Below, piece by piece: positions 34,616 to 42,867 of a stretch of DNA of 51,707 nucleotides. Location: contig JAEEVW010000025.1 of NCBI GenBank assembly GCA_016291085.1, forward strand, positions 1 to 51,707, in the 5' to 3' direction. The position numbers were made by a program, and so were the translations under genes. This stretch comes from Prevotella sp. (GTDB lineage: Bacteria; Bacteroidota; Bacteroidia; Bacteroidales; Bacteroidaceae). The notes under the pieces were generated by a model. The model saw only the letters and a program-made list of their open reading frames with translations. It did no database searches and had not been told where the DNA came from. How positions within the stretch are numbered: the stretch's first letter is position 1; each line of letters begins with the position of its first letter.

Positions 34616-34623
34616 TACCTTTG
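34616..34623 (+). promoter_or_regulatory. Promoter -7 box of the yicC operon
   Basis: TACCTTTG, 29 bases before the yicC ATG. The -33 box is not clear. Confidence 0.7.
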
Positions 34624-34651
34624 CAACCATATTTAAGAAAAATACCAAGTT

Positions 34652-35524
34652 ATGATACAATCAATGACGGGCTACGGCAAGACTGTTGTGGCCTACAAAG
34701 GAAAAAAGATTAACGTAGAAATCAAGTCGCTCAATTCGAAGCAGCTTGACCTGACTACCCGTATTGCACCCCTTTATCGTGAGAAGGAGATGGAGATTCG
34801 CCAGATGATTGCCGAGCAGTTGCAACGCGGCAAGGTGGAGTTTGCCATCTGGATTGAAAAGGATGCCACTACCGAGGCTGTACCTGTCAATACGGCGCTG
34901 ATGCAGAGTTATCTCTCGCAGTTGCAAGCCTTTGCTGCAGGCAATGATATGCAAAATACTGACTGGATGCAGATTTTGGTGCGTATGCCCGATGTGTTGA
35001 CGAAGACGGAGGTCGAAGTGCTTGAAGAAGAGGAATGGACTGCTGCCCGACAAGGTGTATGTGATGCCATCCAGCATCTGGTAGACTTCCGCAAGCAGGA
35101 AGGTGCCGCACTGGAGAAGAAGTTTGCTGAGAAGATTGACAACATCGAGCGTCTGATGCTTTCGATAGAACCCTACGAGAAGGCACGTGTGGAAAAGATC
35201 CGCAGTCGCATCGTGGATGGACTGAAGCAGATCCCTGAGGCTGAGTACGACAAAAACCGTCTGGAGCAGGAGTTGATTTACTATATCGAAAAACTTGATA
35301 TCAGTGAGGAGAAACAGCGTCTGGCGAACCACTTGAAGTATTTCCGCGAGACAATGGCCGATGCTGCCGGACAGGGTAAGAAACTGGGATTCATCGCTCA
35401 GGAAATGGGTCGCGAAATCAATACCACAGGTTCGAAGTCGAATCAGGCCGAGATGCAGAACATCGTGGTGATGATGAAAGACGAATTGGAACAAATCAAG
35501 GAGCAGGTTCTGAACGCGCTTTGA
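34652..35524 (+). CDS. yicC: YicC family endoribonuclease
   Basis: 290 residues. Start IQSMTGYGKTVV, middle LEQELIYYIEKLDISEE and the C-terminal DUF1732 end (KKLGFIAQEMGREINTTGSK, followed by an amphipathic helix) are family marks. YicC proteins are RNases in E. coli. Upstream of gmk, a common pairing across bacteria. Confidence 0.93.
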   Translation: MIQSMTGYGKTVVAYKGKKINVEIKSLNSKQLDLTTRIAPLYREKEMEIRQMIAEQLQRGKVEFAIWIEKDATTEAVPVNTALMQSYLSQLQAFAAGNDMQNTDWMQILVRMPDVLTKTEVEVLEEEEWTAARQGVCDAIQHLVDFRKQEGAALEKKFAEKIDNIERLMLSIEPYEKARVEKIRSRIVDGLKQIPEAEYDKNRLEQELIYYIEKLDISEEKQRLANHLKYFRETMADAAGQGKKLGFIAQEMGREINTTGSKSNQAEMQNIVVMMKDELEQIKEQVLNAL

Positions 35525-35561
35525 TTTTGACCACGAATTGCACTAATTTCACGGATGAAGA

Positions 35562-36152
35562 ATGATGAAAGGTAAGATGTTGATTGTTTCTGCCCCTTCA
35601 GGCAGCGGAAAGAGTACCATCGTAAACTGGCTCATGCGGGAGCACCCAGAGCTGAGGCTATATTTCTCAATTAGTTGTACCTCTCGTGCCCCTCGTGGCA
35701 CTGAGCAGAATGGGGTGGAATATTTCTTCTTGACACCCGAGGAGTTTCGCCATCGTATTGATAACGATGAGTTCCTGGAGTATGAAGAGGTGTACGAAAA
35801 CCGTTTCTATGGCACATTGAAACAACAGGTTGAAAACCAGCGCGAAGCCGGACAGAATGTGGTGTTCGATGTCGACGTTAAAGGTGGCGTGAACATCAAA
35901 AAATACTATGGTGACGAGGCCCTGAGCCTCTTCATTCAGCCTCCCTCCGTCGAGGAGCTGCGTCGTCGTTTGGAAGGTCGCGGTACCGATACTCCCGAGG
36001 CTATTTCCGAGCGTTTGGCTAAGGCTGAGTATGAGATGACATTCGCTTCTCAGTTTGACCGTATCATTGTGAACGACGATTTGGAGACTGCCAAGCAGGA
36101 AACGCTACGAGTTGTAGAATCTTTTTTCAAGAATAAAAAAGGAAAAAGATAA
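35562..36152 (+). CDS. gmk: Guanylate kinase
   Basis: GMP to GDP. 196 residues with the P-loop SAPSGSGKST, the GMP-binding SISCTSRAPRGTEQNGVEYF and DVDVKGG. Two adjacent ATGs (35562, 35565) are possible starts. It lies between yicC and nadD. Confidence 0.95.
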   Translation: MMKGKMLIVSAPSGSGKSTIVNWLMREHPELRLYFSISCTSRAPRGTEQNGVEYFFLTPEEFRHRIDNDEFLEYEEVYENRFYGTLKQQVENQREAGQNVVFDVDVKGGVNIKKYYGDEALSLFIQPPSVEELRRRLEGRGTDTPEAISERLAKAEYEMTFASQFDRIIVNDDLETAKQETLRVVESFFKNKKGKR

Positions 36153-36156
36153 GACC

Positions 36157-36696
36157 ATGAAAATCGGGATTTTCGGCGGGTCGTTTAATCCGATACACAC
36201 AGGTCATGTTGCATTGGCACAAGCAGTGCTGAAGCAATGTGAGCTTGATGAGGTGTGGTTGATGGTTTCGCCGCTGAATCCGTTGAAACGTAATGACTCT
36301 GATTTGTTAGATGATAGCCTGCGTTATCAATTGGCGCGAAAGGCCTTGGAAGGTATCAATGGTGTGAAGGCCTGTGACTATGAGTTCCGCTTGCCTAAGC
36401 CTTCCTATACCTGGAATACGCTGCAACAGCTTTCGAAAGATTTCCCTGACCATCGTTTCTGCTTATTGATTGGTGGCGACAACTGGGCGCACTTTGAGCG
36501 CTGGCGTCATTGGAAGGATATTCTCCGTCATTATGATGTTATCGTCTACCCCCGTGATGAATTTGCAGGCACCATCGACCTCCCGCTGATTAATGTGTCG
36601 AGTACGGAGATTCGCCAGAAGGTGAGGGCAGGGGAGCGCATCAGCGGTTTGGTGCCAGAGTGTGTGGAGACCTTAGTGGAGCAGTATTATCGATAA
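36157..36696 (+). CDS. nadD: Nicotinate-nucleotide adenylyltransferase
   Basis: Forms deamido-NAD from nicotinate mononucleotide. 179 residues with IGIFGGSFNPIHTGH at the start (the HxGH motif), SPLNPLK, and ISSTEIR-like VSSTEIRQKVR near the end. Four bases after gmk. Confidence 0.95.
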   Translation: MKIGIFGGSFNPIHTGHVALAQAVLKQCELDEVWLMVSPLNPLKRNDSDLLDDSLRYQLARKALEGINGVKACDYEFRLPKPSYTWNTLQQLSKDFPDHRFCLLIGGDNWAHFERWRHWKDILRHYDVIVYPRDEFAGTIDLPLINVSSTEIRQKVRAGERISGLVPECVETLVEQYYR

Positions 36697-36702
36697 ACAG
36701 CT

Positions 36703-37518
36703 ATGGACAATCAGAAACGACAGTATTCCATCATTGTTGTCACCTACAATAACGCTGACGGACTGAAGCGAACGCTGAAAAGTATTCGCCAGCTGGACTA
36801 TGCGCAGAAGGAGGTCGTTGTAATCGACGGGGACAGTAACGACACATCGCTCGACGTCATTGCTGAGCATCAAGACGTGATCACTACCTCTGTGTCGGAA
36901 CGCGACAACGGCATCTATAACGCCATGAACAAAGGCATTCGTTTGGTGACGGGCGACTATGTGGTATTTATGAATGCCGGTGACGAGTTTGCCAATGCCG
37001 ACGTGCTGTCGTTGGTAAACCGGTATGATGGCGATATCATCTTGGGTGGCGATGTCTATGGCGGGAAACAGCGAATGCCGAAAGAGACCATGACATTGTA
37101 CGATTTCCTCTCCATCGGAATCTGCCATCAGTCGGTGTATTATCGCAAAGAGGTGTTGCAGAAGTATGGCTTTGACGAGTCATACAAACTGATTGCCGAT
37201 CTGAAATCGGTGGTAGAGCCTTTGGTGAAGGATCGGGTAACCGTTTCTGTTGTGATGGATGTGCTGGCGAAATGTGAGGGCGGTGGCCTTAGCAAACAGC
37301 GTTGGAGAGACACGCTGACAGAGAATCGCCGACTGATTGACGAGTTGGTGGATCCATTCTATCGTGAAGACTATCAGCGTTTTGCACGAATCAACAATGG
37401 TATGCTGCACGACTTCACGGTGCTGTCTCACTTCCATAGCATCTTCCCACTCATCAAGTGGCTCTCTAAGATGGTGTCGTTCCTGAACAGTAAGTTTAAG
37501 CATATTCCCATTGAGTAG
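36703..37518 (+). CDS. Glycosyltransferase family 2
   Basis: 271 residues with the GT2 start YSIIVVTYNNADGLKRTL, an acidic VVIDGDSNDTS motif and the ERDNGIYNAMNKGI segment typical of this GT2 subgroup (WfgS/WcaA-like). No membrane helices: a cytoplasmic enzyme adding a sugar to a glycan-lipid. Six bases after nadD, so possibly read from the yicC promoter. Confidence 0.9.
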   Translation: MDNQKRQYSIIVVTYNNADGLKRTLKSIRQLDYAQKEVVVIDGDSNDTSLDVIAEHQDVITTSVSERDNGIYNAMNKGIRLVTGDYVVFMNAGDEFANADVLSLVNRYDGDIILGGDVYGGKQRMPKETMTLYDFLSIGICHQSVYYRKEVLQKYGFDESYKLIADLKSVVEPLVKDRVTVSVVMDVLAKCEGGGLSKQRWRDTLTENRRLIDELVDPFYREDYQRFARINNGMLHDFTVLSHFHSIFPLIKWLSKMVSFLNSKFKHIPIE

Positions 37519-37521
37519 CCG

Positions 37522-38493
37522 ATGAAAGTTTCTGTATTGATACCTGTATATGGCGTAGAGAAATATGTAGGACAGTGTTCGAAAACGCTTTTCGGACAGA
37601 CATACGACGACATAGAATATGTGTTTGTCGACGACTGTACGCCAGACAATAGTGTGGCGGTTATCCGGCAAGTCCTGTCGGAATATCCCCATCGCGAACA
37701 ACAGGTTCATATCATTCGTCACGACCATAATCGTGGCTTAGGAGCGGCACGAAAGACTGCTTTGGAGGCTGCAACAGGCGATTTTGTGCTGAACGTAGAC
37801 AGTGACGACCATTTGCCGTTGGATGCTGTCGAGAAACTGGTGGCCTGCCAGCAACAAACGGGTGCCGATATCGTTTCGGGTAATTATAGCTCGCACTATG
37901 AAGACGATACGATAGTCTTTCATCGGGAACAGCATTTGAACAAGGATGTCTCTCTGAAACTGATGCTGATACAGCACACACTGCTTCCTCACATCTGGGC
38001 TCGCTTGATTCGCAAAACGGTATATACGGAACACGGCATTGATTCGGTGGAAGGTATCAACATGGCAGAAGATATGGCTTTAACACCGCGACTCATTCAT
38101 GCAGCCCAACGGGTGGCATACGTCGATGATTCCATCTATTTCTATCGCGACGATTCCTCTGCCAGCACCTTTGCCAACCATCTGTCGACGAAGCATGTGG
38201 TGTCGTACCTCAAAGCCAACGAAACACTTTGGCAGTATTTCCGTCAGAACGACAAAAACGGTGATTTCCTGTTTGCACTCGAGGTCGGTATGCTCAACGT
38301 CTACTATCAGGCATTGGCTGTGGGTATTGACAGACAGCAGATAGCGGAAATACTTTCCTATAAACCTCAGTCATTACTCTTCCGATGCTTGCAGGGGCTG
38401 TTGGCCCATCGCCAGACGCGCTCTTTGCTCCGCTTTGCCTATCTCTCGGTAAAGTGGTGCTACAAGAAACGCCTTATTGCTTCTTGCGGATAA
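37522..38493 (+). CDS. Glycosyltransferase family 2
   Basis: 323 residues with KVSVLIPVYGVEKYV, IEYVFVDDCTPDNS and FVLNVDSDDHLPLDA (DxD). Three bases after the previous GT2, as part of the same unit. The last 20 bases overlap the convergent flippase gene. Sugar specificity cannot be read. Confidence 0.9.
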   Translation: MKVSVLIPVYGVEKYVGQCSKTLFGQTYDDIEYVFVDDCTPDNSVAVIRQVLSEYPHREQQVHIIRHDHNRGLGAARKTALEAATGDFVLNVDSDDHLPLDAVEKLVACQQQTGADIVSGNYSSHYEDDTIVFHREQHLNKDVSLKLMLIQHTLLPHIWARLIRKTVYTEHGIDSVEGINMAEDMALTPRLIHAAQRVAYVDDSIYFYRDDSSASTFANHLSTKHVVSYLKANETLWQYFRQNDKNGDFLFALEVGMLNVYYQALAVGIDRQQIAEILSYKPQSLLFRCLQGLLAHRQTRSLLRFAYLSVKWCYKKRLIASCG

Positions 38494-39907
38494 ATTGCAG
38501 ACACTCTTTAAGAATGGTTACGTTGAGCAGCCTCATAACGATAAAATAGAGTAGGGCGGCTATGATGACGCGTACCAGCAGCAACAAGCAGAGTGTGTCG
38601 ATGGATAGTGTCATGTAGTGGGTTGCCAACATCACGATGGCTGCAATGAATGCAAACGGAACTGTGTCTTTCAACATATCCAGTAAAGCTAAAGAATGTA
38701 TGCGCTGCAGGGCAAGATGCCAACAGACGGTATACAGCACGTTCAATGCAGAGAATGCTGCCACCATTACGGTAATACCTTGTGACGACAGGCTCAGCGT
38801 GATGCCTATCTGAAGAATGATCTGAAGGGCTACCATGCGCAGGTAGATGTCAGAACGTCCGCGACTGATGATGAAGTTCTGATAGAGTCCTTGTAAAGGC
38901 AGACAGGCTCCTCCCACACACAGGATCTGAAGCAGGGGCACGCAACGCTCCCACGTGGGGCCTACCGTCAGAAGGATGAATTCATGGGCTGCCAGTGACA
39001 ATCCGAACATCAAAGGAAAGCCCAGGAAGGATGTGAAACGCAGCATCTTACGGAAGATGCGCTCCTGCCGTTCCTCTTCGCTGTTGACGTTCGCCAAGAC
39101 GGGCTGTGCCACCTGTGCCATCGTGTTCGAAATCAGCGAGCTCCCCATGGTGTTCCATTTGTTGGCCTGGTTGAACAGTCCAACGGCCGAGATGGGCAGC
39201 AGTTTACCGAAGATGAATGTCAACACGTTTTGGCTAATGACCGTCAGCATGTTTGTCAGCAACATCTTCGACGAGAAATTGAACATCCTGCGAATGGGAC
39301 TGAAGTCGACAGGCAGGGTAGGCATCCACCCCGTGAAATAGTATTTCAGGATGTTGGCCACACTGATGTATATCACCTGTTGCCAAGCCAAGCTCCAGTA
39401 TCCGTAACCGTTCCACGCCAGCCAGACACCACAACAGCCTGAGGCGAGCAGGGCGGCAATGCTGGCAATGGCTTGTTCACGATTGCGCAACTCTATCCAT
39501 AATTTTGCGTTGGGTACAATGCCGACAGCCGATATGGGAATGGTCAGGAAGGCCAGTCGCGACACGTCCGTCAACGCGGGCTGGTCGAAGAACCGCGCAA
39601 TGAGTGGTGCACAGAAAAACAGCACCAAATACATTGTGAAGCCTGCCAGGATGTTGAACCACGCCACCGCATTGTAGTCGCGCTGCGTAGGAGGCTTCAG
39701 GTTGGCCAGTGCCTGCGAGAATCCTGCTGCCTGGATACATCCCGCCAGGAGCGTAAAGATGGTAATCAGTGCCAGGATGCCATAATCTTCCGTCGAAAGC
39801 AGACGGCCTAAGAAAATGCCAAACACAAGGTTCAACACCTGAGTAGCCCCATTGTTGATGGCTCCCCAGGCAATGCCTTTTGCCGTTTTTTCCTTCAGAT
39901 TATCCAT
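38474..39907 (-). CDS. Oligosaccharide flippase, Wzx/MOP superfamily
   Basis: 477 residues with 12-14 membrane helices. Start LKEKTAKGIAWGAINNGATQ and LGRLLSTEDYGILALI are typical of polysaccharide export flippases that turn lipid-linked glycans over in the inner membrane. Own promoter at 39918. With the two GTs and the following genes it points to a surface glycan locus. Confidence 0.9.
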   Translation of the reverse strand: MDNLKEKTAKGIAWGAINNGATQVLNLVFGIFLGRLLSTEDYGILALITIFTLLAGCIQAAGFSQALANLKPPTQRDYNAVAWFNILAGFTMYLVLFFCAPLIARFFDQPALTDVSRLAFLTIPISAVGIVPNAKLWIELRNREQAIASIAALLASGCCGVWLAWNGYGYWSLAWQQVIYISVANILKYYFTGWMPTLPVDFSPIRRMFNFSSKMLLTNMLTVISQNVLTFIFGKLLPISAVGLFNQANKWNTMGSSLISNTMAQVAQPVLANVNSEEERQERIFRKMLRFTSFLGFPLMFGLSLAAHEFILLTVGPTWERCVPLLQILCVGGACLPLQGLYQNFIISRGRSDIYLRMVALQIILQIGITLSLSSQGITVMVAAFSALNVLYTVCWHLALQRIHSLALLDMLKDTVPFAFIAAIVMLATHYMTLSIDTLCLLLLVRVIIAALLYFIVMRLLNVTILKECLQFIRKKQ

Positions 39908-39917
39908 AATGTTGGTG

Positions 39918-39925
39918 CAAAAGTA
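39918..39925 (-). promoter_or_regulatory. Promoter -7 box of the flippase gene
   Basis: TACTTTTG on the minus strand, 11 bases before the flippase ATG. Confidence 0.6.
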
Positions 39926-39940
39926 CGAAAAAAAATGACT

Positions 39941-39961
39941 TCACTCTTCACTTTTCACTTT
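39941..39961. repeat. Heptanucleotide array, TCACTTT type
   Basis: TCACTCT, TCACTTT, TCACTTT in 7-nt phase between two divergent promoters. Confidence 0.6.
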
Positions 39962-39968
39962 TTTTTCG

Positions 39969-39976
39969 TATTTTTG
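39969..39976 (+). promoter_or_regulatory. Promoter -7 box of the acyltransferase gene
   Basis: TATTTTTG, 9 bases before the ATG at 39985. Confidence 0.6.
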
Positions 39977-39984
39977 CAGCGAAT

Positions 39985-41076
39985 ATGGAGAACAAAGTAG
40001 CTAAAAAACCTCGTTTGGAGTGGTTGGACGCGCTCCGAGGATTTACCATGATACTGGTTGTTGCCAACCATGTGGCAGGCATGGGCTTTGGCGAGGAATG
40101 GAAACATTCGTCGGCCATACCCTTCCTCATCTTGTTCCGCATGCCCTTGTTCTTCTTTGTCAGCGGCTTTCTGGCCTATAAAGCCTCTCAGGTGTGGGAC
40201 CTGAAGAATTTCGGTGCGCTGATTTGGAAGAAAGTCAAGGTGCAGACTATTCCTACGGTGGCATTCTTCTTCTTGGCGATGGCCATCCTGAACCGCCATT
40301 TCTGGCCAGCGGTCGAAAATGCATTCCATCTGTCGACAAAGGGTGGCTATTGGTTTACCATAGCCCTGCTCTACATGTTCATTATCTACTATGTTTTCTC
40401 CTATTTGGAGAGCAAACTGAAATGGAAATCGTGGATACCCATCACCCTGTTGTTCTTGGTGTCGTTGGTATTCTATGAGACGTGGTACCAGCCCAAGTAT
40501 TTCTCGTGGGCTGCCGGTTACAGGGGGCAGAAGACCGATTTGTACTATTTCCTGCAGGATTCCTCCCTCGTACAGGTGCTGCTCTATTTCCCCTTCTTCC
40601 TCTACGGCAATATCGTGCACCGCTATTGGACGAATGCCCAGAAAGTGATGGACAGCAAGTGGTTCTTCCCCGTGGTTATCGTCGTGGTGATACTGGCTAC
40701 GCTCGACGCCCTGAAGTGGCACACGATGCGTATGACGTGGGGCGTCATCCCCTTGACCATCTCGCGTTTCGGACTGCTGACCATTACATTCATGTACTTC
40801 CGCCACTACCATCAGTATTTCACCCGAATGACCTTTATGGGGGCGTCGCTACAGTATATTGGCCGACGGACGCTCGACATCTATCTCATCCATTTCCTGT
40901 TCATGCCCGACCTGCCGCACGTAGGCGAGTTCTTCAAGAGCTATCCCCATAATTTCGTAGTCGATATCCTCCTTTCCGTACTCTTGGGACTGGTGGTTAT
41001 TGGTTTCAGCATCATCACTTCCAACATCCTCCGCATCAGCCCGTTCTTCAAGAAGTGGCTGTTCGGACGCTCCTAA
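39985..41076 (+). CDS. Acyltransferase family 3 membrane protein
   Basis: 363 residues, about 10 membrane helices. LEWLDALRGFTMILVVANHV near the start and FRMPLFFFVSGF (the R-x-P-x-F-F-x-x-S-G-F motif) mark the Acyl_transf_3 family, which acetylates or otherwise acylates surface glycans. It is followed 6 bases later by the LicD-like gene, suggesting joint modification of one glycan. Confidence 0.9.
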   Translation: MENKVAKKPRLEWLDALRGFTMILVVANHVAGMGFGEEWKHSSAIPFLILFRMPLFFFVSGFLAYKASQVWDLKNFGALIWKKVKVQTIPTVAFFFLAMAILNRHFWPAVENAFHLSTKGGYWFTIALLYMFIIYYVFSYLESKLKWKSWIPITLLFLVSLVFYETWYQPKYFSWAAGYRGQKTDLYYFLQDSSLVQVLLYFPFFLYGNIVHRYWTNAQKVMDSKWFFPVVIVVVILATLDALKWHTMRMTWGVIPLTISRFGLLTITFMYFRHYHQYFTRMTFMGASLQYIGRRTLDIYLIHFLFMPDLPHVGEFFKSYPHNFVVDILLSVLLGLVVIGFSIITSNILRISPFFKKWLFGRS

Positions 41077-41082
41077 TCTGCG

Positions 41083-41868
41083 ATGAGAAAGATAGAAGAC
41101 ATTCACGAGTTGCGACAGATTCAGATAGGCATTCTCGACAGTGTCCATCATTTCTGCGAAGCTCACGGCCTGCGCTATTTCCTGTCGAGTGGTACACTCA
41201 TCGGAGCGGTGCGCCACAAGGGCTATATCCCCTGGGACGACGATATTGACATCTATATGCTACGTCGCGATTACGAGCAGTTTTTGAAGACTTATCGTGA
41301 TGAGGGTGGAGTGTATAAAGCCATTGATCCCCAGCAAGATAGCCATTATTATTACACCTTTGCTAAAGTGATAGATCAACGTACGCTGATGGTCGAGGAC
41401 GAGACCGAAGGTTACGAGATTGGTGTCTTTATGGATATCTTCCCGGTGGATTATGTGACGGACGACTTACAGGAACGTGAACGCATCTTCAAAGAGAAGA
41501 AACTACTCTATAAGATTCGCCGCTGTAAGATATCGAACAGCAATCCGTTGCAATCAAAATTGGCTTATTTCGTCTATAAGCATTGGCCGTTGTCCGTCAA
41601 ACAGATAGAGCGCCGTATCCGCAAACTCATCGTGTTGGATGAACCCACTCGCACCGTTTGCAACATGACGGAGGCGGGCCCTAAGATCAAGGGTTGTTTT
41701 CCTGCTGAGGATATTGCCTCGTCGGTCGATATCGAGTTCGAAGGGAAGCTGTATAAGACGATGGTGGGCTATAAGGACTATTTGGAACGCACCTATGGCG
41801 ACTACATGACGCTACCCCCTGTGGAACAGCGCGTCACCCACCATTTCGAAGCCTATTGGCGTGATTAA
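41083..41868 (+). CDS. LicD-family phosphotransferase
   Basis: 261 residues. The signature LSSGTLIGAVRHKGYIPWDD, followed by DIDIYMLRRDYEQF, is the nucleotidyltransferase-fold core of LicD. LicD-type enzymes move phosphocholine, or in some cases other phospho-amino-alcohols or sugar phosphates, from CDP carriers to glycans. The nearby fused nucleotidyltransferase gene could supply the donor. Its last 4 bases overlap the convergent cyclodeaminase-like gene. Confidence 0.88.
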   Translation: MRKIEDIHELRQIQIGILDSVHHFCEAHGLRYFLSSGTLIGAVRHKGYIPWDDDIDIYMLRRDYEQFLKTYRDEGGVYKAIDPQQDSHYYYTFAKVIDQRTLMVEDETEGYEIGVFMDIFPVDYVTDDLQERERIFKEKKLLYKIRRCKISNSNPLQSKLAYFVYKHWPLSVKQIERRIRKLIVLDEPTRTVCNMTEAGPKIKGCFPAEDIASSVDIEFEGKLYKTMVGYKDYLERTYGDYMTLPPVEQRVTHHFEAYWRD

Positions 41869-42821
41869 ACCCAGATTTTCTGGTCCTGTTTCACGTATTC
41901 AAAGCCGTCGGCACTCGCTTTTGCCTTCTCGTAGATACGCGAAGCGAAAACAATGTCGTGAAGGGCAATGCCATAGTTGTAGCTCAGGATGCGCTCTTCG
42001 TCGTTGGTGCGTCCTGGATTCTTGCCTTGCAACACGTGGTGAATCTCGTCGTATTCGCGGAATTGCTTGAAGTACTTGAATTTTTCTATCTGTCCCGTAT
42101 CGTCGCCAAATACCTTGTCGAAGAACAGGTCGCAGTTCTGGAAACCACGCACATGAACAGGAATGACCGTTACCCCTTTCTTAAAAAGGGTGTCGTCGGG
42201 GAATAGCAGTTCTGTGGCAACGGTGACACAGGAGATCAGAACGTCAGCCTCTGCCACAAAAGCATTCTTGTCGTCGATAATCTCAAACGTGACGTTGTCG
42301 TAAGCCTTGAAACGCTCAATGAATTGCTCGGCCTGATCCTTGTAGCGCATCAGGCGGATGGTAATGCGACGGTCCTTATTGTCTTCTATGAGGCATAATC
42401 CCACGGCTCTGGCAATATTGCCCAAGCCAATCATAGAGTAGGTGTCAGTACCTTTCTGTTGGAAGGTTCTTGCGGCCAGAGCGGCTACAGCCCCAGTGCG
42501 CATAGCGGTAATCCAGTCGCCGTCCATCACTGCCAGCAGCTGGCCCGTTTCTGCGTCGTAGAGGGTGATATCGCTTTTCAGTGTGGGCATTTGGCCTTCT
42601 ATGCGGCTTACCAGTTTGATACCGAAATATTTCTTGTCATTGTGTTTGGGCAACAGGCAGGGCATGGAAGTCATAAAGTCCTCCCCCTGAGGATGCACAC
42701 TGAGCTTGGCGGGCATCTGTGATCCGTCTTTGGCCAGAAAGCCGAATTTTACCCATTCTATGCATTCTGCCGGGTTGATGTGCAACTGCTCTATCTGTGA
42801 TTGTTGAATAACTGTAACCAT
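41865..42821 (-). CDS. Ornithine cyclodeaminase/mu-crystallin family protein
   Basis: 318 residues with the family core: GIKLVSRIEGQMPTLKSDIT, MDGDWITAMRTGAVAALAAR, and SMIGLGNIARAVG as the NAD(P) site. Members include ornithine and lysine cyclodeaminases, ketimine reductases and opine-type dehydrogenases, so the substrate is open. It follows the fused gene on the same strand and probably shares its transcript, so a role in amino-group chemistry for the same product is possible. Confidence 0.85.
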   Translation of the reverse strand: MVTVIQQSQIEQLHINPAECIEWVKFGFLAKDGSQMPAKLSVHPQGEDFMTSMPCLLPKHNDKKYFGIKLVSRIEGQMPTLKSDITLYDAETGQLLAVMDGDWITAMRTGAVAALAARTFQQKGTDTYSMIGLGNIARAVGLCLIEDNKDRRITIRLMRYKDQAEQFIERFKAYDNVTFEIIDDKNAFVAEADVLISCVTVATELLFPDDTLFKKGVTVIPVHVRGFQNCDLFFDKVFGDDTGQIEKFKYFKQFREYDEIHHVLQGKNPGRTNDEERILSYNYGIALHDIVFASRIYEKAKASADGFEYVKQDQKIWV

Positions 42822-42832
42822 GCCTATTCCTT

Positions 42833-42867
42833 ACTTATCACTTATCACTTATCACTTATCACTTATC
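42833..42867. repeat. Perfect heptanucleotide array ACTTATC x5
   Basis: Five exact copies of ACTTATC. The stop codon and last residues (ISDK) of the fused gene lie inside the array, so a change in copy number would alter the C-terminus. Confidence 0.9.
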
